A DNA stretch of 64,000 nt. Origin: Xanthomonas sp. NCPPB 1128. GTDB taxonomy: Bacteria; Pseudomonadota; Gammaproteobacteria; Xanthomonadales; Xanthomonadaceae. The DNA lies in contig NZ_LFME01000004.1 in the NCBI RefSeq assembly GCF_001043115.1, forward strand, positions 1-64,000. The letters run 5' to 3'. Both the position numbers and the translations under genes were made by a program. Positions 1 to 8,650 of this stretch are shown here, one piece after another. The notes under the pieces are model-generated. The model saw only the letters and a list, made by a program, of their open reading frames with translations. It made no database searches and was not told the DNA's origin. How positions within the stretch are numbered: position 1 is the stretch's first letter; every line of letters begins with the position of its first letter.

Positions 1-70
1 GAAGTGAAACGCAGCTGCGCCGATGGTAGTGTGGCTCAAGCCATGCGAGAGTAGGTCATCGCCAGGGGCT
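1..70 (+). rRNA. rrf: 5S ribosomal RNA, 3' end (partial)
   Basis: The first bases match the conserved 3' half of bacterial 5S rRNA: GAAGTGAAACGCAGC, then GCGCCGATGGTAGTGTGG and the GAGAGTAGGTCATCGCCAGG helix. The 5' part lies outside the window. A strong rho-independent terminator follows directly, as expected for the last gene of an rrn operon, so a 23S gene should lie to the left. Confidence 0.93.
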
Positions 71-78
71 TTACCCCA

Positions 79-109
79 AATCCCCGTCCCAAAAGGACGG
101 GGATTTTTT
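79..109 (+). terminator. rrn operon terminator
   Basis: An 11-bp perfect stem (AATCCCCGTCC / GGACGGGGATT) with a short CAAAA-type loop is followed by a run of T. It sits 9 nt after the 5S sequence, so it is read as the end of the ribosomal RNA transcript. Confidence 0.92.
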
Positions 110-1304
110 ATTGCGCGGGGGAAAAGCTAAAGAAAGCAAACAGCGCCCACGGCACAACACAAAACACCGCGCAGCAACGGCTTGGTGGGCGCTGGTGGAG
201 CCACCAGCGCCGCCGAGCAATGCGGTTGTCCGAACGACGCCGCAAGCAGCTTGGCTCAGCTCCATCACGACACCCGGCTACGCACCGTGCATGCGGATAC
301 GGCAATGCCTTGCCAGGGACAGCGTGGATGATCGGCCGCGTAAGTTGCGGATAGATCGCCAGAGCCACCCTCATGCATATCGCGGCTACCGCGTGGAGGC
401 ACAGCGCGGCTGCTGTCGGCCGCCAGACCCACTGCGATCCGGCTGTTAAACGACGTCCAACGCGCCCGCGTCACGTAGCGCCTCGCCTGCGCAGTCGAGC
501 GTCAACGGCACGCGTGCCGCTGACTTGCGACACGCGGCGGGGCTGCGCTACCGCAGCCCGCCGGTCAGCAGGCTGATCCCCAACCGCCAGGACGGCGTCC
601 CGTGACCCAACTGCTGCGCCAGGCGCGCGCATGCCGGATCGTAGCCCGCAGCAAGCACAAGCAGCGGCACCGCGCCCTCCGCCGCGTACGGCGTGCCGAT
701 CACGTGGCCGGATTTGTCATCGTCGGGCTGCAGCAGCTGCAAGAGTGCACTGTCAAAGAGTTTGCCGACATCTATGTGCTACCCAAGTATCGTGGACTCG
801 GCATCGCCACCGACGTGATCCATCAAATGGTGGTGGTTTCACACCACGCGTGGCTTATCTGCGTATTCCGCCTGGACGTGAATGCGCAGAGATTCTGGGA
901 GCGCGTATTCCGCAGGCTGCCACTCTCTTCGGTGCGAGAGTTGCTCCCGCCCGAGTATCCGGACCTGCGCGAGTTCATCGTGCACTCGCTCCATCGTCTT
1001 CCATGTCGCGCTTCTCATCGATCACTGCGGTCCGCCCGGAAGTGGGCTTCGCCGATGCATCCTCGCCATCGTCTGCATGCCATCAGTGAAGTGCATCGAC
1101 GTTCAGCTGAACACGTGCGCCAGTCCACAACTATCGCGTCTGCGCCGAGTTTTGAGCGAGCGCATCGCACCGTTCCATATGGCGATGCGTGCCTTTCATG
1201 CCATGGCGCTTAGACTTTTTCCCGATTTCGGCGACCGCGTCGGCATCTTTGCCTGACTCGCGCATCGCCTTTCGGCCCCTTTCACCCACCACGAGGCCTT
1301 CCCC
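110..1304. other. about 1.2 kb without an intact gene, between the rrn operon and adh
   Basis: Several frames are open here because of the high GC content, but none has a recognisable protein, a ribosome-binding site and a start together. The only recognisable coding signal is the acetyltransferase remnant at about 700-990. The rest looks like degraded or non-coding sequence. No tRNA gene was seen in it. Confidence 0.5.
700..990 (+). pseudogene. GNAT-family N-acetyltransferase remnant
   Basis: In one forward frame the translation reads AGFVIVG, then KEFADIYVLPKYRGLGIA, then NAQRFWERVF and ends near REFIV. This is the order of the C-terminal half of GNAT acetyltransferases: a central strand, the acetyl-CoA pyrophosphate loop (R-G-L-G-I-A) and the NxxAxxFW segment. 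No N-terminal half, start codon or ribosome-binding site is seen, and downstream the frame runs into low-complexity sequence. It is best read as a decayed gene fragment. An alternative is a chimeric or frameshifted gene whose start I could not find. Confidence 0.5.
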
Positions 1305-2372
1305 ATGAGCCAAGCCAATGGATACGCCGCCCAGGCATCCGATCAGCCGCTGACTCCCTTCACCTTCGAGCGCCGTGCGCTCGGCGCGCATGATGTCAGC
1401 ATCGAGATTCTCTACTGTGGCGTCTGCCACTCCGATCTGCACACCGCTCGCAATGAGTGGCACAACACCCAGTACCCGTCTGTGCCGGGCCATGAAATCG
1501 TCGGCCGCGTCACCGCGGTGGGCGATCAGGTCAGTGCCTTCAAGGTCGGCGACCTGGCCGGTGTCGGCTGCATGGTCGACAGCTGCCGCCATTGCACTTC
1601 CTGCGCCGATGGCGAGGAGCAGTATTGCGAGAACGGGTTCGTCGGTACCTACAACGGTCCGATGTTCGGTGGCGAGAACACCTATGGCGGCTACTCCGAC
1701 CACATCGTGGTCGACGAGAAGTACACGCTGCACATCCGCCACGATGCCGACAAGCTGGCGGCGGTGGCGCCGCTGTTGTGCGCGGGCATCACCACCTATT
1801 CGCCGCTGAACCATTGGAAGGTGGGCCCGGGCAAAAAGGTCGGCATCGTCGGCCTGGGCGGTCTTGGCCATATGGGCGTGAAAATCGCCCACGCCATGGG
1901 CGCGCACGTGGTGCTGTTCACCACCTCGGCCGGCAAGCGCGAGGACGCGCTACGCCTGGGCGCGAACGAGGTGGTGGTGTCGAAGAACGCCGAGGAGATG
2001 GCGGCGCACACCAACAGTTTCGATTTCATCCTCAACACCGTGGCGGCGCCACACGACCTGGATGCGTTCCTGACCCTGCTCAAGCGCGACGGCACCATGA
2101 CCCTGGTCGGCGCGCCCGCCGAGCCGCATCCGTCGCCGGCGGTTTTCAATCTGATCATGAAGCGGCGCCAGCTGGCCGGTTCGCTGATCGGTGGCATCCG
2201 CGAGACCCAGGAGATGCTGGATTTCTGCGCCAAGTACGGCATCGTGTCCGACATCGAGACGATCGAGATGGCGCAGATCAACGAGGCCTACGAGCGTATG
2301 CTCAAGGGCGACGTGAAGTACCGCTTCGTCATCGACATGACCAGCCTGGCGCAGACCAAGCAGGCGGCCTGA
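1305..2372 (+). CDS. zinc-dependent NAD(P) alcohol/aldehyde dehydrogenase (YahK/CAD-like)
   Basis: A 355-residue medium-chain dehydrogenase of the cinnamyl-alcohol dehydrogenase / YahK group, which interconverts alcohols and aldehydes with NAD(P)H in the cytoplasm. The catalytic zinc site is visible as GVCHSD near residue 40 and PGHE near residue 65. The structural zinc cysteines lie in the C-x2-C-x2-C-x7-C-like block around residues 95-110. The nucleotide-binding motif GLGGLGHMG lies near residue 185. Length is normal for the family. It starts with ATG after a purine-poor leader and ends about 60 bases before a strong terminator, so it is probably monocistronic. The physiological substrate cannot be read from the sequence. 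Confidence 0.9.
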   Translation: MSQANGYAAQASDQPLTPFTFERRALGAHDVSIEILYCGVCHSDLHTARNEWHNTQYPSVPGHEIVGRVTAVGDQVSAFKVGDLAGVGCMVDSCRHCTSCADGEEQYCENGFVGTYNGPMFGGENTYGGYSDHIVVDEKYTLHIRHDADKLAAVAPLLCAGITTYSPLNHWKVGPGKKVGIVGLGGLGHMGVKIAHAMGAHVVLFTTSAGKREDALRLGANEVVVSKNAEEMAAHTNSFDFILNTVAAPHDLDAFLTLLKRDGTMTLVGAPAEPHPSPAVFNLIMKRRQLAGSLIGGIRETQEMLDFCAKYGIVSDIETIEMAQINEAYERMLKGDVKYRFVIDMTSLAQTKQAA

Positions 2373-2435
2373 AGAGGTTGTCAGCGGTAGTGGCTGGCTA
2401 CCGCGGACAAATCCCGCGTTATCGCGCGACCATGG

Positions 2436-2467
2436 AAGCCCGGGCAGGAGCATGCCCGGGCTTTTTT
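2436..2467 (+). terminator. terminator of the alcohol dehydrogenase gene
   Basis: An 11-bp perfect stem AAGCCCGGGCA / TGCCCGGGCTT with a 6-nt loop is followed by TTTTTATT. It lies 64 bases after the dehydrogenase stop codon. Confidence 0.92.
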
Positions 2468-3083
2468 ATTGGGAGCATGCCGCCGAAATCTTGATCTGCC
2501 GAAAGGGTAGTGGATCTATCGCCTCCAAGTGACAGATCGCGCATCTTAGGGATGCCGTCATCAGGCACCGGATGATCGAGGCAGCCGTTAGGCAGAGCAG
2601 TGTATGGACGCAGAGGGAGCCACGCGTGTTAGGGGCGCTGCTCCGTGACGGCCGCGAATGTGGACTGTCGCGATCGAAAAAGGTCGTAAAAAAGTACCAG
2701 TCCGAGTCGCTACGCTACCGACAGACCGGCCGGCAGCCTACGATTGCGCGTTGCACATCGATGAGACCCGCGGACATCCAAGCGACCGATGCGCTATCCG
2801 CCGCTGTAGGAGCGGCTTCAGCCGCGATGGGCTTTGCCGGTAACTCCTGTCGCGGCTGAAGCCGCTCCTACGGGTGTGTCGCCTATTGCTGTTCAAAGCG
2901 CCACGAAGTCACTCTGCAATGGCACACACCGTAGCGTGCCGTGAGAGTGATTCTGATCGAAGCCGGACAGCGACGATCGGAATGCAACGCCATCGTGTCT
3001 CGTATGCCGTACACCTGACGGCGCACACAGACGACAACGGCGCCGAAGCGCCGTTTCCATGGGACCGGAGGATGTACGGTCAC
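2468..3083. other. about 600-bp intergenic region holding a REPIN
   Basis: The region separates the alcohol dehydrogenase from the convergent M28 peptidase gene. Apart from the REPIN at 2806-2871 no repeat, RNA gene or convincing reading frame was recognised. The open frames on both strands have no recognisable family and no ribosome-binding site. Confidence 0.5.
2806..2871. repeat. REPIN (two REP palindromes in inverted orientation)
   Basis: GTAGGAGCGGCTTCAGCCGC and its reverse complement GCGGCTGAAGCCGCTCCTAC are separated by about 22 bases, forming a long hairpin. The same sequence family recurs at 20698-20759, 44085-44150 and, decayed, at 48631-48692. The GTAG/GGAG start and GC-rich palindrome are typical of REP sequences mobilised by RAYT transposases. 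No RAYT gene is present in this window. Confidence 0.88.
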
Positions 3084-4826
3084 CTACTTGCCGGCAGCAG
3101 GCTCCGCTGCCGGCAGCGACGTCGGCCTGCCCATCATCTTGTCGCGTGCGGCCTTGAACGGATTGTCCGAGTACCAGTTCGGCCAGCTGTCGCCGGCCGC
3201 CAGTTCCTTGCCGACGCCGTACACCGCCTGCAGGTCGTCCATCACGCCGTCGAGCTTCCAGGTCGCCGGATCGTACTCGTCGGCCGGCGTGTGATAGCGC
3301 TTGGCGTACTCCGCCGCGGCACGGCGTCCGGCCTCGATGCCGCCGTCTACCAGGTCTTCGCCGCCGTCGATGTACAGCGCCGGCACGCCGGCCTTGGCGA
3401 AGTTGAAGTGATCGGAACGGAAGTAGAACCCGCTCTGCGGCGCGTCCTCGGCGTGCAGCACGCGGCCTTGCGCGGCGGCGATCGGCTTGAGCAGGTCTTC
3501 CAACTGCGAGCTGCCGAACCCGTTGACCACCAGGTCCTTGGCGCGCCCGGCCACCGGCATCGCATCCAGGTTGATGACGCCGGCGATCTTGTTCAGCGGA
3601 AAGGTCGGGTGCGCCACGTAGTACTTGGAACCGAGCAGCCCCGACTCCTCCAGCGTCACCGCCAGGAACACCACCGAGCGCTCGGGCTTGGGCTGCTGAT
3701 GCGTGAACGCCTCGGCGATTTCCAGGATGCCGGCCACCCCCGTGGCGTTGTCGACTGCGCCGTTGTAGATGTTGTCGCCCGGTTCGCCGTCGTGCTTGCC
3801 CAGGTGATCCCAGTGCGCCATGTACAGCACCGCTTCGTCGGCGCGGCTGCTGCCGGGCAGCACGCCGACCACGTTGCGCGAGGTCTTCTCGGCGATGGTG
3901 CTCTTCAGGTCCACCGAGAGCTTGGCCTTCAGCGGGACCGGCTTGAAGCCGCGCTTGCTGGCGTCCTTGTACGCCTGGGCCAGATCCAGGCCGGCGTCGG
4001 CGAACAGCTGCTTGGCCGCCTCGGCGGTGATCCAGCCCTGCACCGGGATGCGCGGCTCCGGATCGTCCTTCGCCGGCAGATCGTACTGCGCGCCGGACCA
4101 GGAGTTCTTGACCACGTCCCAGCCATAGCTGGCGCCGGGCGTGTCGTGCACGATCAACGCGGCAGCGGCGCCCTTGCGCGCGGCTTCCTCGAACTTGTAG
4201 GTCCAGCGCCCGTAGTAGGTCATGCGCTTGCCTTCGAACAGGCTGCCGTCGCCGGTGTGGAAGCCGGGGTCGTTGACGAACATCACCACGGTCTTGCCTT
4301 TCCAGTCCTGGCCGGCGTAGTCGTTCCACTTCTGTTCCGGCGCGTCCACGCCGTAGCCGACGAAGACCATGTCGCTGCCATCGAGCTTGACCTCGGGCTG
4401 GCCGGTGCGCGTGCCCACCACCATGTCGGTGCCGAAGGCCAGCTGCCGCGCTGCGCCGTCGTGGGCGATGGTGAGCATGGTGCCGGGCGCCGCCGTGGTC
4501 TCGGTCATCGCCACGTCCTGGAACCAGCTGTCGCCGTTGCCCGGCTGCAGGCCGATGCGCTGCATCTGGTCACGGATGTAGGCCACGGTCTTGTCTTCGC
4601 CGGGCGTTCCGGGACCACGACCTTCGAAGGCGTCGGAGGACAGCGTCTTGACCAGTTCGGCGAAGTCCGCCGGCGCGATCCCGGTGGAAAACGCATGCGC
4701 GGGCGCCGCAGTGGGCGCGGGCGCAGCGGCCGGCGGCGCGGCGTCGGCGGCCGGGGCGGGCGCTTCGCGTTTGCACGCGGTCAGCGCGGCCGCCGCGGCC
4801 AGGCACAGCACGAGCTTGCGGGTCAT
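3084..4826 (-). CDS. M28-family metallopeptidase lipoprotein (aminopeptidase-like)
   Basis: A 580-residue exported zinc peptidase of the M28 family. The start at 4826 is chosen because AGGAG lies just upstream and the protein then opens with a lipoprotein signal, lipobox L-T-A-C with Cys18. An in-frame start 14 codons upstream would bury the signal. An Ala/Pro linker follows to about residue 45, and a PA-type insert probably occupies the middle. The peptidase core has metal ligands in HWDH (His338, Asp340), the DNATG block, the catalytic Glu pair E393-E394 (EESG) and a late SDHFNF motif. The likely role is trimming of peptides in the periplasm or at the outer membrane. Confidence 0.88.
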   Translation of the reverse strand: MTRKLVLCLAAAAALTACKREAPAPAADAAPPAAAPAPTAAPAHAFSTGIAPADFAELVKTLSSDAFEGRGPGTPGEDKTVAYIRDQMQRIGLQPGNGDSWFQDVAMTETTAAPGTMLTIAHDGAARQLAFGTDMVVGTRTGQPEVKLDGSDMVFVGYGVDAPEQKWNDYAGQDWKGKTVVMFVNDPGFHTGDGSLFEGKRMTYYGRWTYKFEEAARKGAAAALIVHDTPGASYGWDVVKNSWSGAQYDLPAKDDPEPRIPVQGWITAEAAKQLFADAGLDLAQAYKDASKRGFKPVPLKAKLSVDLKSTIAEKTSRNVVGVLPGSSRADEAVLYMAHWDHLGKHDGEPGDNIYNGAVDNATGVAGILEIAEAFTHQQPKPERSVVFLAVTLEESGLLGSKYYVAHPTFPLNKIAGVINLDAMPVAGRAKDLVVNGFGSSQLEDLLKPIAAAQGRVLHAEDAPQSGFYFRSDHFNFAKAGVPALYIDGGEDLVDGGIEAGRRAAAEYAKRYHTPADEYDPATWKLDGVMDDLQAVYGVGKELAAGDSWPNWYSDNPFKAARDKMMGRPTSLPAAEPAAGK

Positions 4827-4907
4827 GAGGGCTCCTGATGGCGAGGGAACCCTGGATTCTATAGGCAAGCCGCATGCGCCCGGGTGGGCGCGGCGGCGCG
4901 GTGAGGC

Positions 4908-5570
4908 TCAGTTGTTCGGCGCGGTGTCGCCGTCGAAGGGCAGTGCGGTGGCGCCGGTGATCGGCCCGGTCTTGGCACTGCGGTGCACGTACAGGGTGAC
5001 TTCGCGTTCGAAGCGCAGCGGACCGTCGATCACCGCACGTGGGCCGACGATGACCCGCGGCTTGCGTGTCGGCTTGAACGACATGCTGAAGCTGGGCTTG
5101 TTGATCGAGATGCCGCCACCGACATGCGAATCGTGGCCGACGGTGATGTCGCCGTTGACCGTCTCGATGCCGTTGTCCAACTGTGTGGCGACCAGGCCGA
5201 TGCTGCCGTTGACGCTCTCGATGCCGCCGCCGACGCGGCCGCCGCGGTCGACGAAGATGCCGCCGTTGACGGTCTCGATGGAACCGGCGACCTGCGCGCG
5301 CTCGGCGATGGTGATGCCGCCGTTGACCGTGGACAGCGCCTTGGTCTGCGCACCGTCGGCGACCTTGACGCTGCCGTTGACCGTTTCCACGCTGCCCACC
5401 TGGGCGCCGGCCTGGACGTTGATGCTGCCGTTGACGGTCTCCAGATCCCCGTACTGCTTGCCGGCGTCGGCGGTGATGCTGCCGTTGACCTTGCTGATGC
5501 CCTCGCCCGCAAACGCCGGACCGGCCGACAGGGCCAGGGCCAGCACAACTGCCAGATGCATGCGTTTCAT
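4908..5570 (-). CDS. exported VNG-repeat protein, probable beta-solenoid
   Basis: A 220-residue protein with a clear Sec signal peptide ending in AFA-G. Nearly all of the rest is about seven tandem copies of an 18-19-residue unit containing VNG followed by a small-hydrophobic strand (for example ETVNGSI, STVNGGI, ESVNGSI). The regular period and the turn-forming N-G suggest a right- or left-handed beta-solenoid, as in DUF4097- or bactofilin-like proteins, acting in the periplasm. It lies 81 bases downstream of nothing obvious and just upstream of the M28 peptidase gene on the same strand, so the two may be co-transcribed. Function is not known. Confidence 0.7.
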   Translation of the reverse strand: MKRMHLAVVLALALSAGPAFAGEGISKVNGSITADAGKQYGDLETVNGSINVQAGAQVGSVETVNGSVKVADGAQTKALSTVNGGITIAERAQVAGSIETVNGGIFVDRGGRVGGGIESVNGSIGLVATQLDNGIETVNGDITVGHDSHVGGGISINKPSFSMSFKPTRKPRVIVGPRAVIDGPLRFEREVTLYVHRSAKTGPITGATALPFDGDTAPNN

Positions 5571-5673
5571 CCCTCACCTCCCGGGCGCCGGCGATGCGGC
5601 AGCAATCAATCGTGGGGCGATCACAACACGCTTCGCTACAATCCACACCTGCCTGAAGTCACTGGACCTCCTC

Positions 5674-6984
5674 TTGCCCGCAGCCGCCCCTGTCCCGTTG
5701 CGTTCCGCCGCGCCCCGCGCGGTCGAGCGGCCTGCGCCCGGACACTGGCGCGGGCTGGTGCGCAGCCTGCTGGCCGCGGCGTGGCTGCTGACCGCCGGGT
5801 TGGCCGCGGCGCAGAATCCGCGCGAGACCGAGAAGCGCCTGGAGAAGGTGCGCGGCGAGTTGAAGAGCGTGGCCGAGGAGCGGCGGCAACTGGAAGGCAA
5901 GCGCGGCGACGCCGCGCGCCAGTTGCGCGACGCCGACGAAAAGGTCGCCGCCACCCGCCGCAGCCTGGCGCAGACGCAACAGGCGCTGCAGCGGCATCAG
6001 CAGACCCTGGCCGAACTCGAACGCAAGCGCGATGGCCTGCGCAGCGGCTTGACCCGCCAGCGCGCCGAACTGGCGCAGCTGCTGCGTGCGGCCTATGCCA
6101 TCGGCGGCAATGCGCCGCTGAAGCTGCTGCTGGCGCAGGACCGCGTGGCCGATGCCAACCGTCTGCTGGCCTATCACCGCTATCTGCAGCGCGAACGCGC
6201 GCAGCGCATCGCCACGCTGACCCACGAACTGCAGGCGCTGGAACAGGTGCAGCGCGAGGTCGTCGAACAGAAGCAGCAATTGAGCGAGGCCCAGCGCCGC
6301 CAACAGGAACAGGCCCAGGCGCTGCAGCGCGACCGCAAGCAGCGCGCCAGCGTGGTCTCGGAATTGGACCAGCGCTACCAGGATCGCAGCGAACGCGAGA
6401 AGGCACTGGGCCAGGATGCCAAGGCGCTGGAAACCCTGCTCGCCAACCTGCGTGCCGCCGCGGCCCGCGCGGAGGCCGAGCGTCGCGCCGCGGCCAGGCG
6501 CGAGGCGGCCGAACAGGCGGCGCAGGCCAAGGCTGCAGCGAAGGCCGGGCGTGGCGGCGGCAAGGTGCCGCCCAAGGTGGTCGCCTCGGCGCCGCCGCTG
6601 AAGGTCGGCGGCCTGGGCTGGCCGTTGTCGGGCGACCTGATCGCGCGCTACGGCGGCCGGCTGCCCGACGGGCGCACCAGCAGCGGCGTGCTGATCGCCG
6701 CGCCGGCCGGCAGCACCGTCACCGCGGTCGCCGATGGCACCGTGGTGTTCTCCGACTGGATGACCGGCTACGGCATGATCCTGATCGTGGACCACGGCAA
6801 CGGCTACATGAGCCTGTACGCGCACAACGACACCTTGCTGCGCGACGCCGGTGCCAAGGTCAAGCGCGGCGATGCGGTGGCCAAGGTCGGCAATTCCGGT
6901 GGCCAGGGCCGCCCGGCGCTGTACTTCGAACTGCGCCGCAACGGCCAGCCGGTGGATCCGTCGTCGTGGCTGCAGCGCCGCTGA
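5674..6984 (+). CDS. envC: murein hydrolase activator EnvC (LytM/M23 domain, coiled coil)
   Basis: A protein of about 436 residues with a hydrophobic export segment (LLAAAWLLTAGLAAAQ), a long Gln/Arg/Glu-rich coiled coil over about residues 50-290, an Ala/Lys linker and a C-terminal LytM domain. The LytM domain is degenerate: the metal-binding histidines of active M23 peptidases are missing (GVLIAAP at the first site, LYFELR at the HxH site). This matches EnvC, which activates AmiA/AmiB amidases during septum splitting rather than cutting peptidoglycan. No ATG is available; TTG at 5674 is used, and GTG 5758 would also retain the signal. It is followed by ctpA, a common gene order. Confidence 0.86.
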   Translation: MPAAAPVPLRSAAPRAVERPAPGHWRGLVRSLLAAAWLLTAGLAAAQNPRETEKRLEKVRGELKSVAEERRQLEGKRGDAARQLRDADEKVAATRRSLAQTQQALQRHQQTLAELERKRDGLRSGLTRQRAELAQLLRAAYAIGGNAPLKLLLAQDRVADANRLLAYHRYLQRERAQRIATLTHELQALEQVQREVVEQKQQLSEAQRRQQEQAQALQRDRKQRASVVSELDQRYQDRSEREKALGQDAKALETLLANLRAAAARAEAERRAAARREAAEQAAQAKAAAKAGRGGGKVPPKVVASAPPLKVGGLGWPLSGDLIARYGGRLPDGRTSSGVLIAAPAGSTVTAVADGTVVFSDWMTGYGMILIVDHGNGYMSLYAHNDTLLRDAGAKVKRGDAVAKVGNSGGQGRPALYFELRRNGQPVDPSSWLQRR

Positions 6985-7088
6985 GCGGCGCCGGCCGCGC
7001 GCGTTCAACGCGAATTTAGCTCGGCTTCGCGCATAATCCGGACAACCGCGCCGTGCACGGTGCGGGTCTTCCCCAATCGGAGTGCTTC

Positions 7089-8588
7089 ATGCGCGTAGTC
7101 CTGTCCGCAGCCCTGTTGCTCGCTCTGGCGCCGTTGCCGTCGATGGCGCAACGCGCCGAGACGCAGACGCCCACGGCCCCGGCGGCCAGCGCCGACGATC
7201 CGGATTCCACCGAATCGGCCAGTGCCAAGGTGCCGCTGGACGAGATCCGCCGCTACGTCGCGGTCTACAACGCGGTGAAGGAAGCGTACGTCGATCCGGT
7301 CGACGACAAGAAGCTGATGCAGTCCGCCATCCGCGGCCTGCTGCTGGACCTGGATCCGCACAGCACGTATTTCAGCAAGGAAGACGCCGAAGCCTTCGAC
7401 GAGCAGACCAGCGGCGCCTACGACGGCATCGGCGTAGAGCTGCTGCAGTTGCCGGACAACACGCTCAAGGTGGTATCGCCGATCGACGACACGCCGGCCG
7501 CGCGCGCCGGCCTGCGCTCGGGCGACATCATCATCGCCATCGATGGCAAGCCGATCAGCGCGGTCAAGGCGATGGAGCCGCTGCGCGGCGAGTCGGGCAG
7601 CAAGGTCGTGCTGACCATCGCCCGCGACAAGGTGGCCAAGCCGTTCGACGTGACCCTGACCCGGCAGACCATCCGCGTGGCCAGCGTGCGCAGCCGCATG
7701 CTCGAACCGGGTTATGGCTACATCCGCATCAGCACCTTCCAGGCCGACACCGGCGCCGATTTCCACAAGCAGTTGCAGCAGTTGCAGGCGCAGGCCGGCG
7801 GCAAGCTGCGTGGGCTGGTGCTGGATCTGCGCAGCAACCCGGGCGGGCTGCTGACTGCGGCGGTGCAGGTCGCCGACGACGTGCTCGACAAGGGCACCAT
7901 CGTCAGCACCCGCGGACGCATCTCGGTCAGCGATTCCAAGTTCGATGCCACCCCGGGCGACCTGCTCAACGGCGCGCCGATGGTGGTGCTGGTGGACGCC
8001 GGTTCGGCCAGCGCCTCGGAAGTGCTGGCCGGTGCGCTGCGCGACAACAAGCGCGCGCGCATCGTCGGCAGCCGCACCTTCGGCAAGGGCTCGGTGCAGA
8101 CCGTGCTGCCGCTGGACAACGGCGACTCGGTCAAGCTGACCACGGCGCGGTACTACACCCCCAGCGGCAAGTCGATCCAGGCCAGCGGCATCGTGCCCGA
8201 CGTGGTGTTGCACCCGGAGGCCAGCGCGGACGATGCCGACAAGCCGGCGTCGATTGCCGACTACAGCGAAGCGACCCTGCCGGGCCATCTGCATGGCGAC
8301 GACGAGGGTGAGGAAGGCTACCGCGCCGGCGACGTGCTGCCGGGCGATGGCCCGATCGCGCAGGCGCTGGCCGAACTGAAGCAGCCCGGCGCCGTGGCGC
8401 GGGCGGCTGCGGCGGCACCGGCCGGCAAGGGCAAGGCCAAGCCGGCACACAAGCCGGCGGGCGTGGCGCCGAAGGTGGCGCCGGCGAAGCAGCCCGCGGC
8501 GGAACCGGCCAAGCCCGAGCCCGCCAAGTCCGAACCTGCAAGGACCCAGTCCGACAAGGCCGAACCCGCGCCGGCATCCGGTCCCTGA
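7089..8588 (+). CDS. ctpA: S41 carboxy-terminal processing peptidase
   Basis: A 499-residue periplasmic serine protease that removes C-terminal tails. Signal peptide to about residue 20, CTP N-terminal helices, a PDZ domain at about residues 95-175, then the S41 core. The Ser/Lys dyad fits Ser308 in GSASASE and Lys333 in FGKGS, 25 residues apart as in Prc-type proteases. The last 100 or so residues are a Lys/Ala/Pro-rich tail of low complexity, longer than in most relatives. The ATG at 7089 is preferred because it opens the signal peptide and has CGGAG upstream. It lies about 105 bases after envC, so a shared role in cell-wall turnover is likely. Confidence 0.92.
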   Translation: MRVVLSAALLLALAPLPSMAQRAETQTPTAPAASADDPDSTESASAKVPLDEIRRYVAVYNAVKEAYVDPVDDKKLMQSAIRGLLLDLDPHSTYFSKEDAEAFDEQTSGAYDGIGVELLQLPDNTLKVVSPIDDTPAARAGLRSGDIIIAIDGKPISAVKAMEPLRGESGSKVVLTIARDKVAKPFDVTLTRQTIRVASVRSRMLEPGYGYIRISTFQADTGADFHKQLQQLQAQAGGKLRGLVLDLRSNPGGLLTAAVQVADDVLDKGTIVSTRGRISVSDSKFDATPGDLLNGAPMVVLVDAGSASASEVLAGALRDNKRARIVGSRTFGKGSVQTVLPLDNGDSVKLTTARYYTPSGKSIQASGIVPDVVLHPEASADDADKPASIADYSEATLPGHLHGDDEGEEGYRAGDVLPGDGPIAQALAELKQPGAVARAAAAAPAGKGKAKPAHKPAGVAPKVAPAKQPAAEPAKPEPAKSEPARTQSDKAEPAPASGP

Positions 8589-8650
8589 GCCGGCAGCGGC
8601 CCACCATCGCCATTGCGCGGCTTGCCTGCTGCGCGGTGGCGGCCACCGAT

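Noticed and set aside
548-742. Minus-strand 64-residue frame in the region after the 5S gene
   Set aside because: No recognisable family and no start signal; it overlaps the region of the acetyltransferase relic on the other strand.
2874-6984. Long open frames on the strand opposite to the M28 peptidase, VNG-repeat and envC genes
   Set aside because: They are mirror frames of GC-rich genes: amino-acid content is dominated by Arg, Gly, Ala and His, with no domain and no ribosome-binding site.
6601-6984. EnvC LytM domain as an active M23 endopeptidase
   Set aside because: The metal-binding His residues are absent at both motifs, as in activator-type EnvC.
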